Shown here: piece after piece, positions 51,355 to 60,731 of the stretch
How positions within the stretch are numbered: position 1 is the stretch's first letter
How the letters are laid out: each line of letters opens with the position of its first letter
DNA from: an uncultured Clostridia bacterium
GTDB taxonomy: Bacteria > Bacillota > Clostridia > HGM11514
DNA: 64,000 bases
Assembly (NCBI GenBank): GCA_934464705.1
Contig: CAKSKB010000014.1
Coordinates: 1 to 64,000, forward strand
Reading direction: 5' to 3'
Made by a program: the position numbers and the translations under genes
The notes under the pieces: model-generated
Told to the model about the DNA's origin: nothing
Database searches by the model: none
What the model saw: only the letters and a program-made list of their open reading frames with translations

Positions 51355-53445
51355 TCAGTACAGACCTATTTTTGAAAAGTCTGTAAGCTTAAGATATACG
51401 TCTTCATTATCTATCTTTCTTATTGGGTCAACAACAAATTTCAGAAGCCAGTTGTCAAATCTTCCCGCATCAATCGGCGTAAAATCAAGATTTTCGGGGT
51501 CTTTAAACCATTTTTTGGGCTTTGTCGGAAATACATTGTTGTAAACGGTATTCGCTTCTTTGTAATGCCCCGTAAACTCATCATAAAGATAAGGATAGTG
51601 TTCCTTCCAAATGTCGGAAGTTATATCCACGCCGCGCATATCGTTTTCGTCTTTGGTGTTTATTCTGGGCAACATAATACCCGCCTCAGCTTCATCCCCG
51701 AGAAAATGTTTAACGAACAGATTGCTTGTGAAGTTTGCCGATTGCAATGCGTTCGGACATTCCGTAAATATGTTGTCGCAAACCGATGTCTGCCCGCCCC
51801 AGTTCCAGAATACCGTTCCGAAAACCGCGTTGGGGTAGTGCTCATCGCTTTGAATAATTCTGTGAAAATAGTTGCCCTGTACAAGGTTATAGCCTGCGCC
51901 GTCATCAAAATATATTGCGCAGATACCGCGCGGTTTTTCCTTTGAGCCGTAAATGTCATGGAAAAAGTTGAAGTTGAACTCGTTGCCTACCTCCGAACGG
52001 TCGCGCCCAAGGTAAACCGCACCTGCATCCGAAACCTCGGTTATTACATCGAATATTTCGTTGTAGTGGATTTTGTGGTCGTTTCCGTGAAGGTAAATCG
52101 CAAACCCGGGCATATCGTGGATTTTGCAGTGAGTGATTTTATTACCGACGCCCATTATATTTACGCCGGCTTTATAGGTTTTGTCAAGCCTGTTTGTGCG
52201 GTAAATATGGCAGTTGTCAACAAAATTTTCCGCAGGAATCAGCTTTTTGCGGTTTCCGCCGCACAGAAGCACGCCGCCCGTTCCGGTATTGTAAATTTCA
52301 CAGCCCTGTACGCCGTTTCTCTTGCCGCCCTCGTTATCCCATGCGGCAAACTGATAGAGCATTTCATGCCATGATCCTACTATTTCGGGCACGCTTTGAG
52401 GCGTCCCTACGGACTTATCCTGAATACCGTGCGCATCGTGCATACCTTCCGGCATTGCTGTTGCGCCCATGCCTATCTGAGCCGCCAGCATTCCGGCATT
52501 TCTTAATACGCAGTTTTTGATAAGGCAGTTTTCGGTATTGTCCATATAAATGCAGGTTCCGCGGGTGTTCTCAAATGTTATGCCTTCAAAGGTGATGTCC
52601 GCGGTATTGCGCAGCACAACCATAGGAGTATCAAGCACCGAAAGCTGCAAAAGCGCGGTGCTTAAATCAGTACCGTCAGCCGGATAGAAATACAGCTTTT
52701 CGCGCACTTTATCAATGTAGTATTCGCCTTCGCAGCTGAGTTCCTCAATGAGATTTATTGCATGCCATCTTGTGTGAGGTCTTGCGCTGAATGCAAAAAG
52801 ATGCGGCAAAGCGGTTGTTATTGTTTTGTTTTCTGTGTCAATTTTTGCTGCTTTGATGGTGTCGTCAGCATATGATTCATTGAAATACCCCGAAACATAA
52901 AAGTCATCTGCGTCTTTCCAAAGGTCGCACCTCGGGTCATCATATTTGAATGTTGCAGGGCGCATTGTAAAATCTGCGCTTTTCGGGCGTGAGCCGGGGT
53001 CTGTAACTTCTGTAATCGGAATATCTCCTGATTTTGGGTATCTCGGAACCTGCTGTGCTTCGGAATTTATGTAAAATTCATTGGCGGACGGAACATATGC
53101 CCGCCTGAAGCCTCGGCAGCCGTATTCTGCATAATCGATTTTATAAGAAGAAAGATCGATTTCGTATATATGTTTTCTTGAATCCGCCTCGATTATTCGT
53201 GACAGAATTTCGTCGTTATCGCATTTTTTGACAAGCGAGTTGTCGATGATGATTCCGCCGTCGAAAAGCACTTTTCCGTTTGCTTTGAATGTAACGGAAT
53301 GGCCGAGGTTTTCGGTTATTCTGAGTGATTTTTTTAAAAAGTACCTTCCTTCCGAAAGTTCGACCGTAACATCATCGCTGCAATTTTTAATCTGCACCAA
53401 AATATCATTGAATGACATCTCGGGCGTCATTTTCAGGTTTTTCAT
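51355..53445 (-). CDS. Right-handed parallel beta-helix glycan-active enzyme (GH141/GH120-like)
   Basis: 696 residues. After an N-terminal segment (VELSEGRYFLKKSLRI) comes a jelly-roll-like insert, then many beta-helix coils of the type TADITFEGITFENTRGTCIYMDNTENCLIKNCVL and NGVQGCEIYNTGTGGVLLCGG. This build is found in GH141, GH120, GH28 and pectate lyases; the insert and the Asp-rich ITEVSDAGAVYLGRD coil fit GH141 or GH120 best. No signal peptide, so it is cytosolic like the GH127. The locus suggests a substrate from arabinose- or xylose-bearing plant glycans. Confidence 0.8.
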   Translation of the reverse strand: MKNLKMTPEMSFNDILVQIKNCSDDVTVELSEGRYFLKKSLRITENLGHSVTFKANGKVLFDGGIIIDNSLVKKCDNDEILSRIIEADSRKHIYEIDLSSYKIDYAEYGCRGFRRAYVPSANEFYINSEAQQVPRYPKSGDIPITEVTDPGSRPKSADFTMRPATFKYDDPRCDLWKDADDFYVSGYFNESYADDTIKAAKIDTENKTITTALPHLFAFSARPHTRWHAINLIEELSCEGEYYIDKVREKLYFYPADGTDLSTALLQLSVLDTPMVVLRNTADITFEGITFENTRGTCIYMDNTENCLIKNCVLRNAGMLAAQIGMGATAMPEGMHDAHGIQDKSVGTPQSVPEIVGSWHEMLYQFAAWDNEGGKRNGVQGCEIYNTGTGGVLLCGGNRKKLIPAENFVDNCHIYRTNRLDKTYKAGVNIMGVGNKITHCKIHDMPGFAIYLHGNDHKIHYNEIFDVITEVSDAGAVYLGRDRSEVGNEFNFNFFHDIYGSKEKPRGICAIYFDDGAGYNLVQGNYFHRIIQSDEHYPNAVFGTVFWNWGGQTSVCDNIFTECPNALQSANFTSNLFVKHFLGDEAEAGIMLPRINTKDENDMRGVDITSDIWKEHYPYLYDEFTGHYKEANTVYNNVFPTKPKKWFKDPENLDFTPIDAGRFDNWLLKFVVDPIRKIDNEDVYLKLTDFSKIGLY

Positions 53446-53477
53446 AGTCCGACTCCTTTATTATAGTTTATGTACCT

Positions 53478-53542
53478 ATTATAAAGCCCGTTGCGTTTTT
53501 TGTCAATAAATAATTGACAAAAAGCAAAAATAAATATATAAT
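53478..53542. promoter_or_regulatory. Divergent promoters (beta-helix/M3 operon and lipoprotein gene)
   Basis: Minus: TTGACA (53506-53501), 17 bp, TATAAT (53483-53478). Plus: TTGACA (53514-53519), 17 bp, TATAAT (53537-53542). The -35 boxes form TGTCAAT-N5-ATTGACA, the same dyad as at 22845-22863. Confidence 0.8.
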
Positions 53543-53567
53543 ATAGCGGAAAGGAGCAAATATATTT

Positions 53568-55073
53568 ATGAAGAGAATTTTTTTAAGTCTGTTATTGGCG
53601 GTTTTTTTGCTATGCTCGTGCGGAAAAAGCGAAAAACCTATTGATATAAATTTTGAAAAGCAGGAAGGGGAATACTACCTTTTTGACGACAATCCGGAGT
53701 ATTTAAGACCCGAGTACCGTGCGGATGGCAAGATTCCTTCCTCTATTGCTTGCTTTGATGAGCTGGGCGAGGGTACATACACGGTTTTTTCGTATCATCA
53801 CAGAGGAACTTCCGCCGAAATCGATGAGGATTTATACTTTGATTTTCTTTTTTCGTCCGATGATGCGGTTGTGGAGATAGAAAACTTCTGCATGGATGTA
53901 AACTGGCAGTGGCACAAGGCATGGGCCGATTACAGCGGAACAGAAGTTACAAGACCGATTTATTATAAGAATGCAAGCTGCAACTGCGGAGGCGGCGGAG
54001 AAAAACATAAAAGCGGCTGCCCGGCAGTTTGCGGAGGAGATGTTTTTGAGCCGACAAAAGCCGAAGAACTCGGCGTGCCCATGAAGGTTTCGGGCAATCT
54101 TCTTTTAAGCGATATGCTCGGCAGAATCAAGGATAACGGTCTTAACAAGTTTCGCAACACATCAAAGGTTGACCCGGTATGGCTTATGATGAAATTTAAG
54201 GTTGTATCCGGCACGGTTTCCGCCGCAACGGTTTGCTATTCGGATATCGGCGCCGCTTCGGAAAATTTTGATACGATGAAAAAGGGCAGCTTTTTCAATG
54301 AGGTCCAGTATAAGGGTATTGCGGACTGCGCCCCCGCAGCCGATACCGAAATTTCGTATGCTTTTTCGGATTATTCGGGTGCAATTCCCGTAAGGGTTAA
54401 GAATATGCGTGCACCGGAAGGGTATGTTTCGGAAAACGGGAGGTTTGCAACGAGTATAAACACATGGCGCGAAGAAAAACCGATTGCCGCAGAAAGCGAT
54501 ATGGCAGAACTCCGCTACCGTGACGCCTCAAAAGCGGATTTATACGGCGAAAACCGTTCTTCTGACAATGTATGGCATTTTGACCCGTTTCACACAAAGC
54601 TTTACGGCGGTGAAAGTGAGGAAATTCTCGAAAAATACGGTGCAGCTGTCGGCGCGGATTTTGAACCTAACGGGGCGATTTCGGATTTGAAACATCCCGG
54701 AAAGAAAGGCAGCAAAGAATTTTACAAGTATTTTGCCTGCAATCTCGGCAATTTCGGGTTTACATATAAATTCAAACTGAACCTTGAAAACAGTACCGAC
54801 AGGGACAGGGTTTTCAGATTCAATATAGATTCCGATGCGCCCGAGGTGTATCGGTTTACGCAAAAAGACGGCGACGGAAATATTATTTATTCCGACGGCG
54901 GAAAATACATAACCAAAAAGTTTGATGATGAGCCGAAGGGCGAAAATCCGGAGTTTATGAGCGATGATATTAAATTCAGCGTGCCGAAAAATTCGACCTC
55001 AACCGCAGAGGTCGAGGTCGTGATTCTTACCGGCTGCAATGCTCCGGTTTATTATACTTTTTACAGTGAGTAG
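53568..55073 (+). CDS. Lipoprotein of unknown function with a Cys/Gly-rich loop
   Basis: 501 residues. Signal peptide with lipobox LLCSC (lipidated Cys about 18), so the protein is anchored outside the membrane. The body is beta-rich and resembles no family I can name. A loop at about 142-161 (ASCNCGGGGEKHKSGCPAVC) has five cysteines and a His and could bind metal or be cross-linked by disulfides. It is divergent from the beta-helix/M3 operon and may belong to the same response. Function not assigned. Confidence 0.75.
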   Translation: MKRIFLSLLLAVFLLCSCGKSEKPIDINFEKQEGEYYLFDDNPEYLRPEYRADGKIPSSIACFDELGEGTYTVFSYHHRGTSAEIDEDLYFDFLFSSDDAVVEIENFCMDVNWQWHKAWADYSGTEVTRPIYYKNASCNCGGGGEKHKSGCPAVCGGDVFEPTKAEELGVPMKVSGNLLLSDMLGRIKDNGLNKFRNTSKVDPVWLMMKFKVVSGTVSAATVCYSDIGAASENFDTMKKGSFFNEVQYKGIADCAPAADTEISYAFSDYSGAIPVRVKNMRAPEGYVSENGRFATSINTWREEKPIAAESDMAELRYRDASKADLYGENRSSDNVWHFDPFHTKLYGGESEEILEKYGAAVGADFEPNGAISDLKHPGKKGSKEFYKYFACNLGNFGFTYKFKLNLENSTDRDRVFRFNIDSDAPEVYRFTQKDGDGNIIYSDGGKYITKKFDDEPKGENPEFMSDDIKFSVPKNSTSTAEVEVVILTGCNAPVYYTFYSE

Positions 55074-55103
55074 TTTTTTAATACTTTTGTGAGTAGTTTT
55101 TTA
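55066..55103 (+). repeat. Short tandem duplication at the lipoprotein stop codon
   Basis: The 15 bases at 55066-55080 recur at 55089-55103 (23-bp period). The first copy contains the stop codon of the lipoprotein gene. Probably a small slippage duplication without function. Confidence 0.6.
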
Positions 55104-55114
55104 TTAATTTTTTG

Positions 55115-55143
55115 TTGACAAAGCTGAAAAAGTGTGCTAAAAT
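55115..55143 (+). promoter_or_regulatory. Promoter of the T-box/pheST operon
   Basis: TTGACA (55115-55120), 17-bp spacer, TAAAAT (55138-55143). Confidence 0.8.
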
Positions 55144-55149
55144 GATAAT

Positions 55150-55396
55150 ATAATACTATGAAAGAGTGGGTCTTATCCCAAAGTAGTTTGCGGATTTTTG
55201 AATCAAGAGAGCAGGTGCCGCCGGCTGAAAGCATCTGTATTCGGGCTGCAAACGAAATTCGGCTCCGGAGTGTCCGTGAGAAATCGCGGGTGTTATGCGT
55301 TCACGCCAAAAACGCTTTGAGTGCGGATTTTATCCGAAATCGGGTGGTACCGCGGGCTTTTCGGCTCGTCCCTTTGGGACGGGTCTTTATTTTTTG
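55150..55396 (+). promoter_or_regulatory. T-box riboswitch (tRNA-Phe sensing) with terminator
   Basis: Stem I closes with GTTTGC/GCAAAC; the specifier position on its 3' side reads TTC (55240-55242), a Phe codon. The T-box GGGTGGTACCGCGG (55342-55355) is consensus. The terminator stem CGTCCC/GGGACG (55367-55372, 55376-55381) is followed by a T-rich run. Uncharged tRNA-Phe should pair with both sites, stabilise the antiterminator and turn on pheST. Confidence 0.95.
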
Positions 55397-55424
55397 AATT
55401 ATTATTGAAAGGATTGATTTTTTT

Positions 55425-56477
55425 ATGTCAGACAGGACGCAGGAAATCAAGCAGGCTTTTCTCGATGAACTTAAAAACATTTCGGATATTGCTTCGCTTG
55501 AATCCGTCAAGGTGAAATATCTTGGCAAAAACGGCAGTATTACGGCTCTCATGAAGGACATGAAGTCGCTTGCGCCGGAGGAAAAAAAGGCATTCGGTCA
55601 GATTGTGAATAAACTTAAAGGGGAAGCTTCAAGCTTTATTGCGGATAAGTTTGAGGAACTTAAAGCAAAAGCGGTTGAGGAAGAAATTAACCGTATGGAA
55701 GAGTTTGATGTTACGGCTCCGGCGAATCTTGAAAGGGGTTCGTATCATCCTATTACCCTTGTGCAGCGTGACTGCGAAAGAATATTCAAATCAATGGGCT
55801 TTACGGTTGAGGATTACAGCGAGGTTGTGACGGATTACGAATGTTTTGAGTCGCTCAACATTCCGAAAGACCACCCGGCGCGTGATATGCAGGATACCTA
55901 TTATCTTGAAAACGGTCAGCTTCTTAAGAGCCAGACCTCCGCTGCGCAGAATGCGATTTACAAAAAATACAAGGATGCGCTCATTAACGACGGTGTGCCG
56001 ATTAAGGCAATTTTTCCGGGGCGCTGTTTCAGAAACGAAGCGACCGATGCATGCCACGAAAACACTTTCTTCCAGATGGAAGGCGTTATGGTTGACAAAA
56101 ATATTTCGATTTCAAACCTTATCTTCTTTATGAAAACCATGCTCTCCGAGGTGTTCAGAAAGGATATTAAAGTAAGGCTTCGCCCGGGATTTTTCCCGTT
56201 TGTCGAGCCGGGCTTTGAACTTGATATAAACTGCCTTATCTGCGGCGGTGAAGGGTGCCCGTCATGCAAGCACAGCGGCTGGCTTGAACTTTGTCCCTGC
56301 GGAATGATTCACCCCGAGGTTCTTAAGGCCGGCGGCATTGACCCCGAAAAGTATACCGGTTTTGCGTTCGGCCTCGGTCTTACAAGACTTGCAATGATGA
56401 AGTACGGTATTAAGGATATTCGCGATTTGAACAGCGGTAATCTGAAAAGCTTAAGTCAGTTTACCGACGATGAATAG
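55425..56477 (+). CDS. pheS: Phenylalanine--tRNA ligase alpha subunit
   Basis: 350 residues. N-terminal coiled coil (about 1-85) and class II catalytic core: RGSYHPITLVQRDCERIFKSMGF, LKSQTSAAQNAIYKK, FRNEATDACHENTFFQMEGVMVD (motif 2), and FGLGLTRLAMMKYGIKDIRDL (motif 3). It contains a zinc-ribbon-like insert CLICGGEGCPSCKHSGWLELCPCGM, seen in some Clostridia. First gene after the Phe T-box; it pairs with pheT. Confidence 0.97.
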   Translation: MSDRTQEIKQAFLDELKNISDIASLESVKVKYLGKNGSITALMKDMKSLAPEEKKAFGQIVNKLKGEASSFIADKFEELKAKAVEEEINRMEEFDVTAPANLERGSYHPITLVQRDCERIFKSMGFTVEDYSEVVTDYECFESLNIPKDHPARDMQDTYYLENGQLLKSQTSAAQNAIYKKYKDALINDGVPIKAIFPGRCFRNEATDACHENTFFQMEGVMVDKNISISNLIFFMKTMLSEVFRKDIKVRLRPGFFPFVEPGFELDINCLICGGEGCPSCKHSGWLELCPCGMIHPEVLKAGGIDPEKYTGFAFGLGLTRLAMMKYGIKDIRDLNSGNLKSLSQFTDDE

Positions 56478-56488
56478 GAGGGGTTGAA

Positions 56489-58852
56489 ATGTTTTTGTCT
56501 ATGAACTGGATTTCCGACTTTGTTGATTTGTCGGGTCTTGATAAGTTAAAGCTTATAAATCAGTTTTCGCTTTCTACGGCGGAAGTCGAGAACGAGATAT
56601 TTTTTAAAGGAAGCGATATTTCGGGAGTTGTTGCCGCAAAAATCGTAAGTGTTGAAAACCACCCCGAGTCTAAAAAGCTTCATCTTTTAAAAGTTGATAC
56701 GGGCAGCGGCGAACTTACCGATGTTGTGTGCGGTGCGCCTAATGTTAGGGTTGGCATGGTTACGGCATTTGCAAAGGTCGGCGCAAAGCTCGGAGAAATC
56801 AATATTGCTCCGCGCGATCTTGCAGGCTTTACATCTTATGGAATGTGCTGCTCCGAACATGAACTCGGGCTCAGCGACGACCACAGCGGCATTATGGATA
56901 TAACCGACGATATTCCTCTCGGAACAGACCTTAAAGAGGTTTACGGGATTGAGGATATTGTGTTTGAGGTTGATAATAAATCCCTTACAAACCGTCCCGA
57001 CCTCTGGGGGCACTACGGTATTGCCCGTGAATTTGCGGCTCTTGCCGGCAGACCGTTAAAACCGCTTGATACGGTTGAACTGTCGCAGTATGACAGTTTG
57101 CCGGGGGTTGATATGAAAATCGAAGACCCTCTTTGTTACCGCTATTCCTGCATGCAGGTTAAAAACATTACAAGAACGGTAAGCCCGGTGAACATGAGAA
57201 TAAGGCTCTATTACTGCGGCATGAGAGCAATTAATTTTCTTGCCGACCTTACGAACTATATAATGCTTGAAATGGGTCAGCCTATGCATGCCTTCGACTC
57301 AAGAAAAATCGAAAAAATCAGAATCAAGCGCTTTGCGGAGCCCTTCACTTTCCAAACTCTCGACGGTGTGGAAAGGCACATTGACGAAAACACACTTATG
57401 ATTTGCAATGATAACACTCCAGTTGCTATTGCCGGAATTATGGGCGGTCTTGACTCCGAAATAGTTGAAGATACCACCTGCCTTACGCTTGAATCCGCAA
57501 CATTTGACGCAGCCTCGGTAAGAAAATCGACCGTAAGGCTTGCGCACAGAACGGACGCTTCAATGCGCTACGAAAAATCGCTTGATCCCGAAATGACCGT
57601 TCCGGCCATCGGCAGATTTATAAAGCTTATGAAGGATGCCGATGAGGGCGCAGAGGTTATTTCAAGGCTTACCGATGAGTATGCTCATCGTTTCGATAAG
57701 GTTAAACTGGAGTTTGACAAGAACTTTGTTGACCGCTACACCGGTATCGAAATTGATAACGATACAATTGTTAAAACACTTAAGTCGCTTGATTTCGGTG
57801 TTACGCTTGACGGCGACAGATTCACCGTTGAGGTTCCGTCGCACAGGGCAACAAAGGATGTCACAATTAAGGCTGACATCATTGAAGAAATCACAAGAAT
57901 CTACGGCTATGACAATTTTGCCGTAAACACAGCAAATGCACCGCTTTATCCTGTAAGAGCCGCAGAAGAAAAAACGGTTGAGGATAAAATCAAGGATATT
58001 CTTGTAAAACGCTTTTCAATGCATGAACTTCATTCTTATGTGTGGGCGTACTATGATGAATATAAAGAACTCGGTATTCCGGTTGACGACAACATAAAAC
58101 TGATAAACGCAACAAACCCGAATATCGAAACTATCAGGCGATCAATCATTCCGACCCAGCTTTGCCAGATTAAGTATAATACAAATTATTCAACCGACTA
58201 TGCCGTTTTTGAAATCGGAAGGGTTGTGGAAGGTCTAAAGCCGGACGGTCTTTGCAATGAACGCAAAAAGCTTGCGGTTACCGTTTACAGCAAAACTAAA
58301 TCGTATGAGGAACTTTATATGGGGCTCCGCGATGCGCTTGCGGTTGTTGCGGACGATATTAAGCATATGCCGCTTGAGTTTGAAAAAATTACGGCGGATA
58401 AGGCTTATCAGCATCCGAAGAATCTTAATAAAATTCTTTGCGGCGGTGCCGCACTCGGCGAAATGGGTATCGTTCATCCGGTTGTTTCCAAAAAGATTGA
58501 TAAAAAGGCGGCGATTGTTTATGCCGAAATCGATGTAAGCAAGTTTGCCGAAATCGAAAATGCCGGCATAGTTTATGATGAGCCTTCAAAATATCCGGAG
58601 ATGGAAATAGATGTTACATTCGTATCGCCCGTATTTGCGCCTATCGGAAAGGCGATTGCCGATGAGAACTGCAGCCTTATTAAGAGCGTCAGGGTTGCGG
58701 ATACCTACGGCAGCGGTGAAAACAAAGCTATAACCGTGAGAATTGTGTTCTCTCATCCGGAAAGAACGCTTACAAAAGATGAGGCTATGGAGGTTGTCGA
58801 TTCGGTTATCGATAAGCTTAAAGCTCAGGGAATACAGGCGAAAAGCATATGA
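56489..58852 (+). CDS. pheT: Phenylalanine--tRNA ligase beta subunit
   Basis: 787 residues. Domains in order: tRNA-binding EMAP-like fold (about 38-150; VVAAKIVSVENHPESKKLHLLKVDTG), B3/B4 editing domain (about 200-370; ALEMGQPMHAFD-like segment and DGVERHID), B5 (about 400-470), the catalytic-like core, and the FDX-ACB anticodon domain at the C-terminus (about 690-787; SKYPEMEIDVTFV). It completes the alpha2-beta2 enzyme. Confidence 0.97.
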   Translation: MFLSMNWISDFVDLSGLDKLKLINQFSLSTAEVENEIFFKGSDISGVVAAKIVSVENHPESKKLHLLKVDTGSGELTDVVCGAPNVRVGMVTAFAKVGAKLGEINIAPRDLAGFTSYGMCCSEHELGLSDDHSGIMDITDDIPLGTDLKEVYGIEDIVFEVDNKSLTNRPDLWGHYGIAREFAALAGRPLKPLDTVELSQYDSLPGVDMKIEDPLCYRYSCMQVKNITRTVSPVNMRIRLYYCGMRAINFLADLTNYIMLEMGQPMHAFDSRKIEKIRIKRFAEPFTFQTLDGVERHIDENTLMICNDNTPVAIAGIMGGLDSEIVEDTTCLTLESATFDAASVRKSTVRLAHRTDASMRYEKSLDPEMTVPAIGRFIKLMKDADEGAEVISRLTDEYAHRFDKVKLEFDKNFVDRYTGIEIDNDTIVKTLKSLDFGVTLDGDRFTVEVPSHRATKDVTIKADIIEEITRIYGYDNFAVNTANAPLYPVRAAEEKTVEDKIKDILVKRFSMHELHSYVWAYYDEYKELGIPVDDNIKLINATNPNIETIRRSIIPTQLCQIKYNTNYSTDYAVFEIGRVVEGLKPDGLCNERKKLAVTVYSKTKSYEELYMGLRDALAVVADDIKHMPLEFEKITADKAYQHPKNLNKILCGGAALGEMGIVHPVVSKKIDKKAAIVYAEIDVSKFAEIENAGIVYDEPSKYPEMEIDVTFVSPVFAPIGKAIADENCSLIKSVRVADTYGSGENKAITVRIVFSHPERTLTKDEAMEVVDSVIDKLKAQGIQAKSI

Positions 58853-59427
58853 AGATACTGATTTCAAGCAGAAACAAGAATAAAATCCGTGAGGTGCGGG
58901 AAATCTTAAGCGGATGCGAAATATTGACTCCCGATGATGTCGGCTCGTTTGATGAAGTCGAGGAGGACGGCAGTACATTTGAGGAAAACGCTCTTAAAAA
59001 AGCAAAGGAAATCTGCGAGCAGACCGGCATGATAACGATTGCTGATGATTCCGGGCTTTGTGTTGACGCTCTCGGCGGAGCACCGGGTATTTATTCGGCA
59101 CGGTTTGCCGGAGATGGGCACGATGATGAGGAAAACATCAAAAAGCTTCTGAAGCTTCTTGAAAATGAGGAAAACCGCAGCGCGAAATTTGTTTCCGCTG
59201 CTGCGGTGTGCTTTCCGGACGGAAAACATTTTGTGGTAAGAGGCGAATGCGAAGGGACAATACTTCGTGAAAAACGGGGCTCTAACGGCTTCGGATATGA
59301 CCCTGTTTTTTATACGGAGGTATATAAAAAAAGCTTTGCTGAAATTTCGGATGACGAAAAGAACAGTATTTCCCACAGAAGGCGTGCCTTTGACGCTTTG
59401 AAAAAGAAACTTGATGAATTGATGTAA
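58849..59427 (+). CDS. rdgB: RdgB/HAM1 non-canonical purine NTP pyrophosphatase
   Basis: 192 residues. SSRNKNKIREVREIL (substrate loop), EEDGSTFEENALKKA, ADDSGLCVDALGGAPGIYSARFAG and GFGYDPVFY match the Ham1 family throughout. Hydrolyses ITP, dITP and XTP. Overlaps pheT by four bases (ATGA), so it belongs to the T-box operon. Confidence 0.96.
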   Translation: MKILISSRNKNKIREVREILSGCEILTPDDVGSFDEVEEDGSTFEENALKKAKEICEQTGMITIADDSGLCVDALGGAPGIYSARFAGDGHDDEENIKKLLKLLENEENRSAKFVSAAAVCFPDGKHFVVRGECEGTILREKRGSNGFGYDPVFYTEVYKKSFAEISDDEKNSISHRRRAFDALKKKLDELM

Positions 59428-59436
59428 TTTGTATAT

Positions 59437-59465
59437 AATGCGCCGCAGAAGCAATGCGGCGCATT
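59437..59465 (+). terminator. Terminator of the pheST-rdgB operon
   Basis: 11-bp stem aatgcgccgca/tgcggcgcatt with a 7-nt loop, ten bases after the rdgB stop. Confidence 0.85.
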
Positions 59466-59501
59466 ATCTGTAATAAAATTTGCAAAAATTGAAAAAAATA
59501 C

Positions 59502-59530
59502 TTGACTTTTTTTCCGCTTTATGCTATAAT
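59502..59530 (+). promoter_or_regulatory. Promoter of tRNA-Pro(GGG)
   Basis: TTGACT (59502-59507), 17-bp spacer, TATAAT (59525-59530), 30 bases before the mature tRNA. Confidence 0.8.
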
Positions 59531-59560
59531 ACATAATGTTGCAAATGCAAGTGTATATTT

Positions 59561-59634
59561 CTGGGTGTAGCGCAGTTTGGTAGCGTGCTTGAATGGGGTT
59601 CAAGAGGTCGCAGGTTCAATTCCTGTCACCCAGA
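59561..59634 (+). tRNA. tRNA-Pro (anticodon GGG)
   Basis: Perfect 7-bp acceptor CTGGGTG/CACCCAG, D arm GCGC-type, anticodon stem CTTGA/TCAAG with loop ATGGGGT (anticodon GGG), T arm GCAGG-TTCAATT-CCTGT, discriminator A. CCA not encoded. An integrase remnant faces its 3' end. Confidence 0.95.
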
Positions 59635-59646
59635 TGTTTGAAATTT

Positions 59647-59681
59647 CCGCATAATTGCTGATAAATTCAGTGGTTATGCGG
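59647..59681 (+). terminator. Terminator of tRNA-Pro(GGG)
   Basis: CCGCATAA/TTATGCGG stem with inner GCTG/CAGT, followed by a T run; nearly identical to the hairpin after tRNA-Pro(UGG) at 13429-13463. Confidence 0.8.
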
Positions 59682-59739
59682 TTTTTCTTTGTTTTATGCA
59701 AGGAAAATATTGGATGAAAAATGATGAAATTTGATAATA

Positions 59740-59760
59740 AATGTTCGCAAAATGTTCGCA
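59740..59760. repeat. Tandem 10-bp repeat beside the integrase remnant
   Basis: AATGTTCGCA occurs at 59740-59749 and 59751-59760, between the tRNA terminator and the integrase stop. It could be a recombinase arm site left by the lost element. Confidence 0.4.
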
Positions 59761-59768
59761 GAATAAAG

Positions 59769-59954
59769 TTAATAATTAGTCAAGTTAAGTTTATTGAGAA
59801 TCTCCCGCTTTTGCTTATCTCTGATTTCGGCATATATATCCATTGTAGTATGAATATCTGAGTGACCCATAATATATTGCAATTCTTTTACTCCCAGCTT
59901 TGCTTCTACTCCTAAAGTCGCAAAAGCATGGCGGAGCTGGTGAGGTGTGATACC
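59769..59954 (-). pseudogene. Tyrosine recombinase (integrase), C-terminal remnant
   Basis: About 60 genuine residues from GITPHQLRHAFATLGVEAKLGV to the stop. They hold the H-x-x-R box (PHQLRH), the second conserved His in LQYIMGHSDIHTTM, and the tyrosine nucleophile in DIYAEI. The upstream residues MFSICQ come from antisense M13-peptidase sequence across a junction near 59950. Such integrases typically insert at tRNA 3' ends, which fits its position beside tRNA-Pro(GGG). Confidence 0.85.
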
Positions 59955-60712
59955 CTGACAAATGGAAAACATATCTTGACAATGCTGATATAAAATCTGC
60001 GGCAGAGGGCGGAAGCTATTTTGATAACATTCTTGAAATCGCTAAAGCGTCAATGAAATATTTATCCGAATTGCAGGGAACAACGCCAGATAAAACAAAG
60101 TGGGCAATGTATCCGTACACGGTGAATGCGTGCTACAGTGCAACTGCGAACGACATTACGTTCCCGGCTGCAATCCTTCAGCCGCCGATGTATGATGTAA
60201 ATGCGCCGTATGAAGAAAATTTAGGCGCAATAGGTTATATTATAGCACACGAGATCACCCACGCTTTTGATAACAACGGCGCAAAATTTGACGAAAACGG
60301 AAATGCCGCCGATTGGTGGACAAAAGAAGATTATGCCGAGTTTGAAAAACGGTGCGAAAAAACAGTGTATTTCTACGACAGGCAGGAGAGTGTTCCCGGT
60401 GTTCCGATGAACGGACGGCAAACTTTAAGCGAGAATGTAGCTGACCAAGGCGCAGTGCAGTGTATAACAGAGGTTGCGTCACGACTTGAAAATCCCGATT
60501 ATCAAAAGCTGTACCGTTCTATGGCGAAAGCGTGGGCGAGCACAAAAACACGTGAATACGCAAAGTACATGGCTGGCATCGATGTTCTTTCAGAGGATAA
60601 ACTACGTGTAAACCGTGTGGTAGTAAACTGTGAAGAATTTTATAAAGCTTTCGGCATAACAGAAAAAGACGGAATGTGGGTACCTGAAAATGAAAGAGTA
60701 AAAATATGGTAA
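59951..60712 (+). pseudogene. M13-family metallopeptidase (PepO/neprilysin-like), C-terminal fragment
   Basis: Reading in frame from 59951 the protein opens with YPDKWK, a conserved internal motif of M13 peptidases, directly at the junction with the integrase. It continues with FPAAILQPPMYD, zinc motif HEITHAFD and third-ligand ENVADQGAV, and ends VKIW. About 250 of the usual 630-700 residues remain, and the N-terminal two thirds are missing. The ATG at 60053 is internal. Probably inactive. Confidence 0.88.
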
Positions 60713-60731
60713 TAAACGGAGATGAGGAAAA

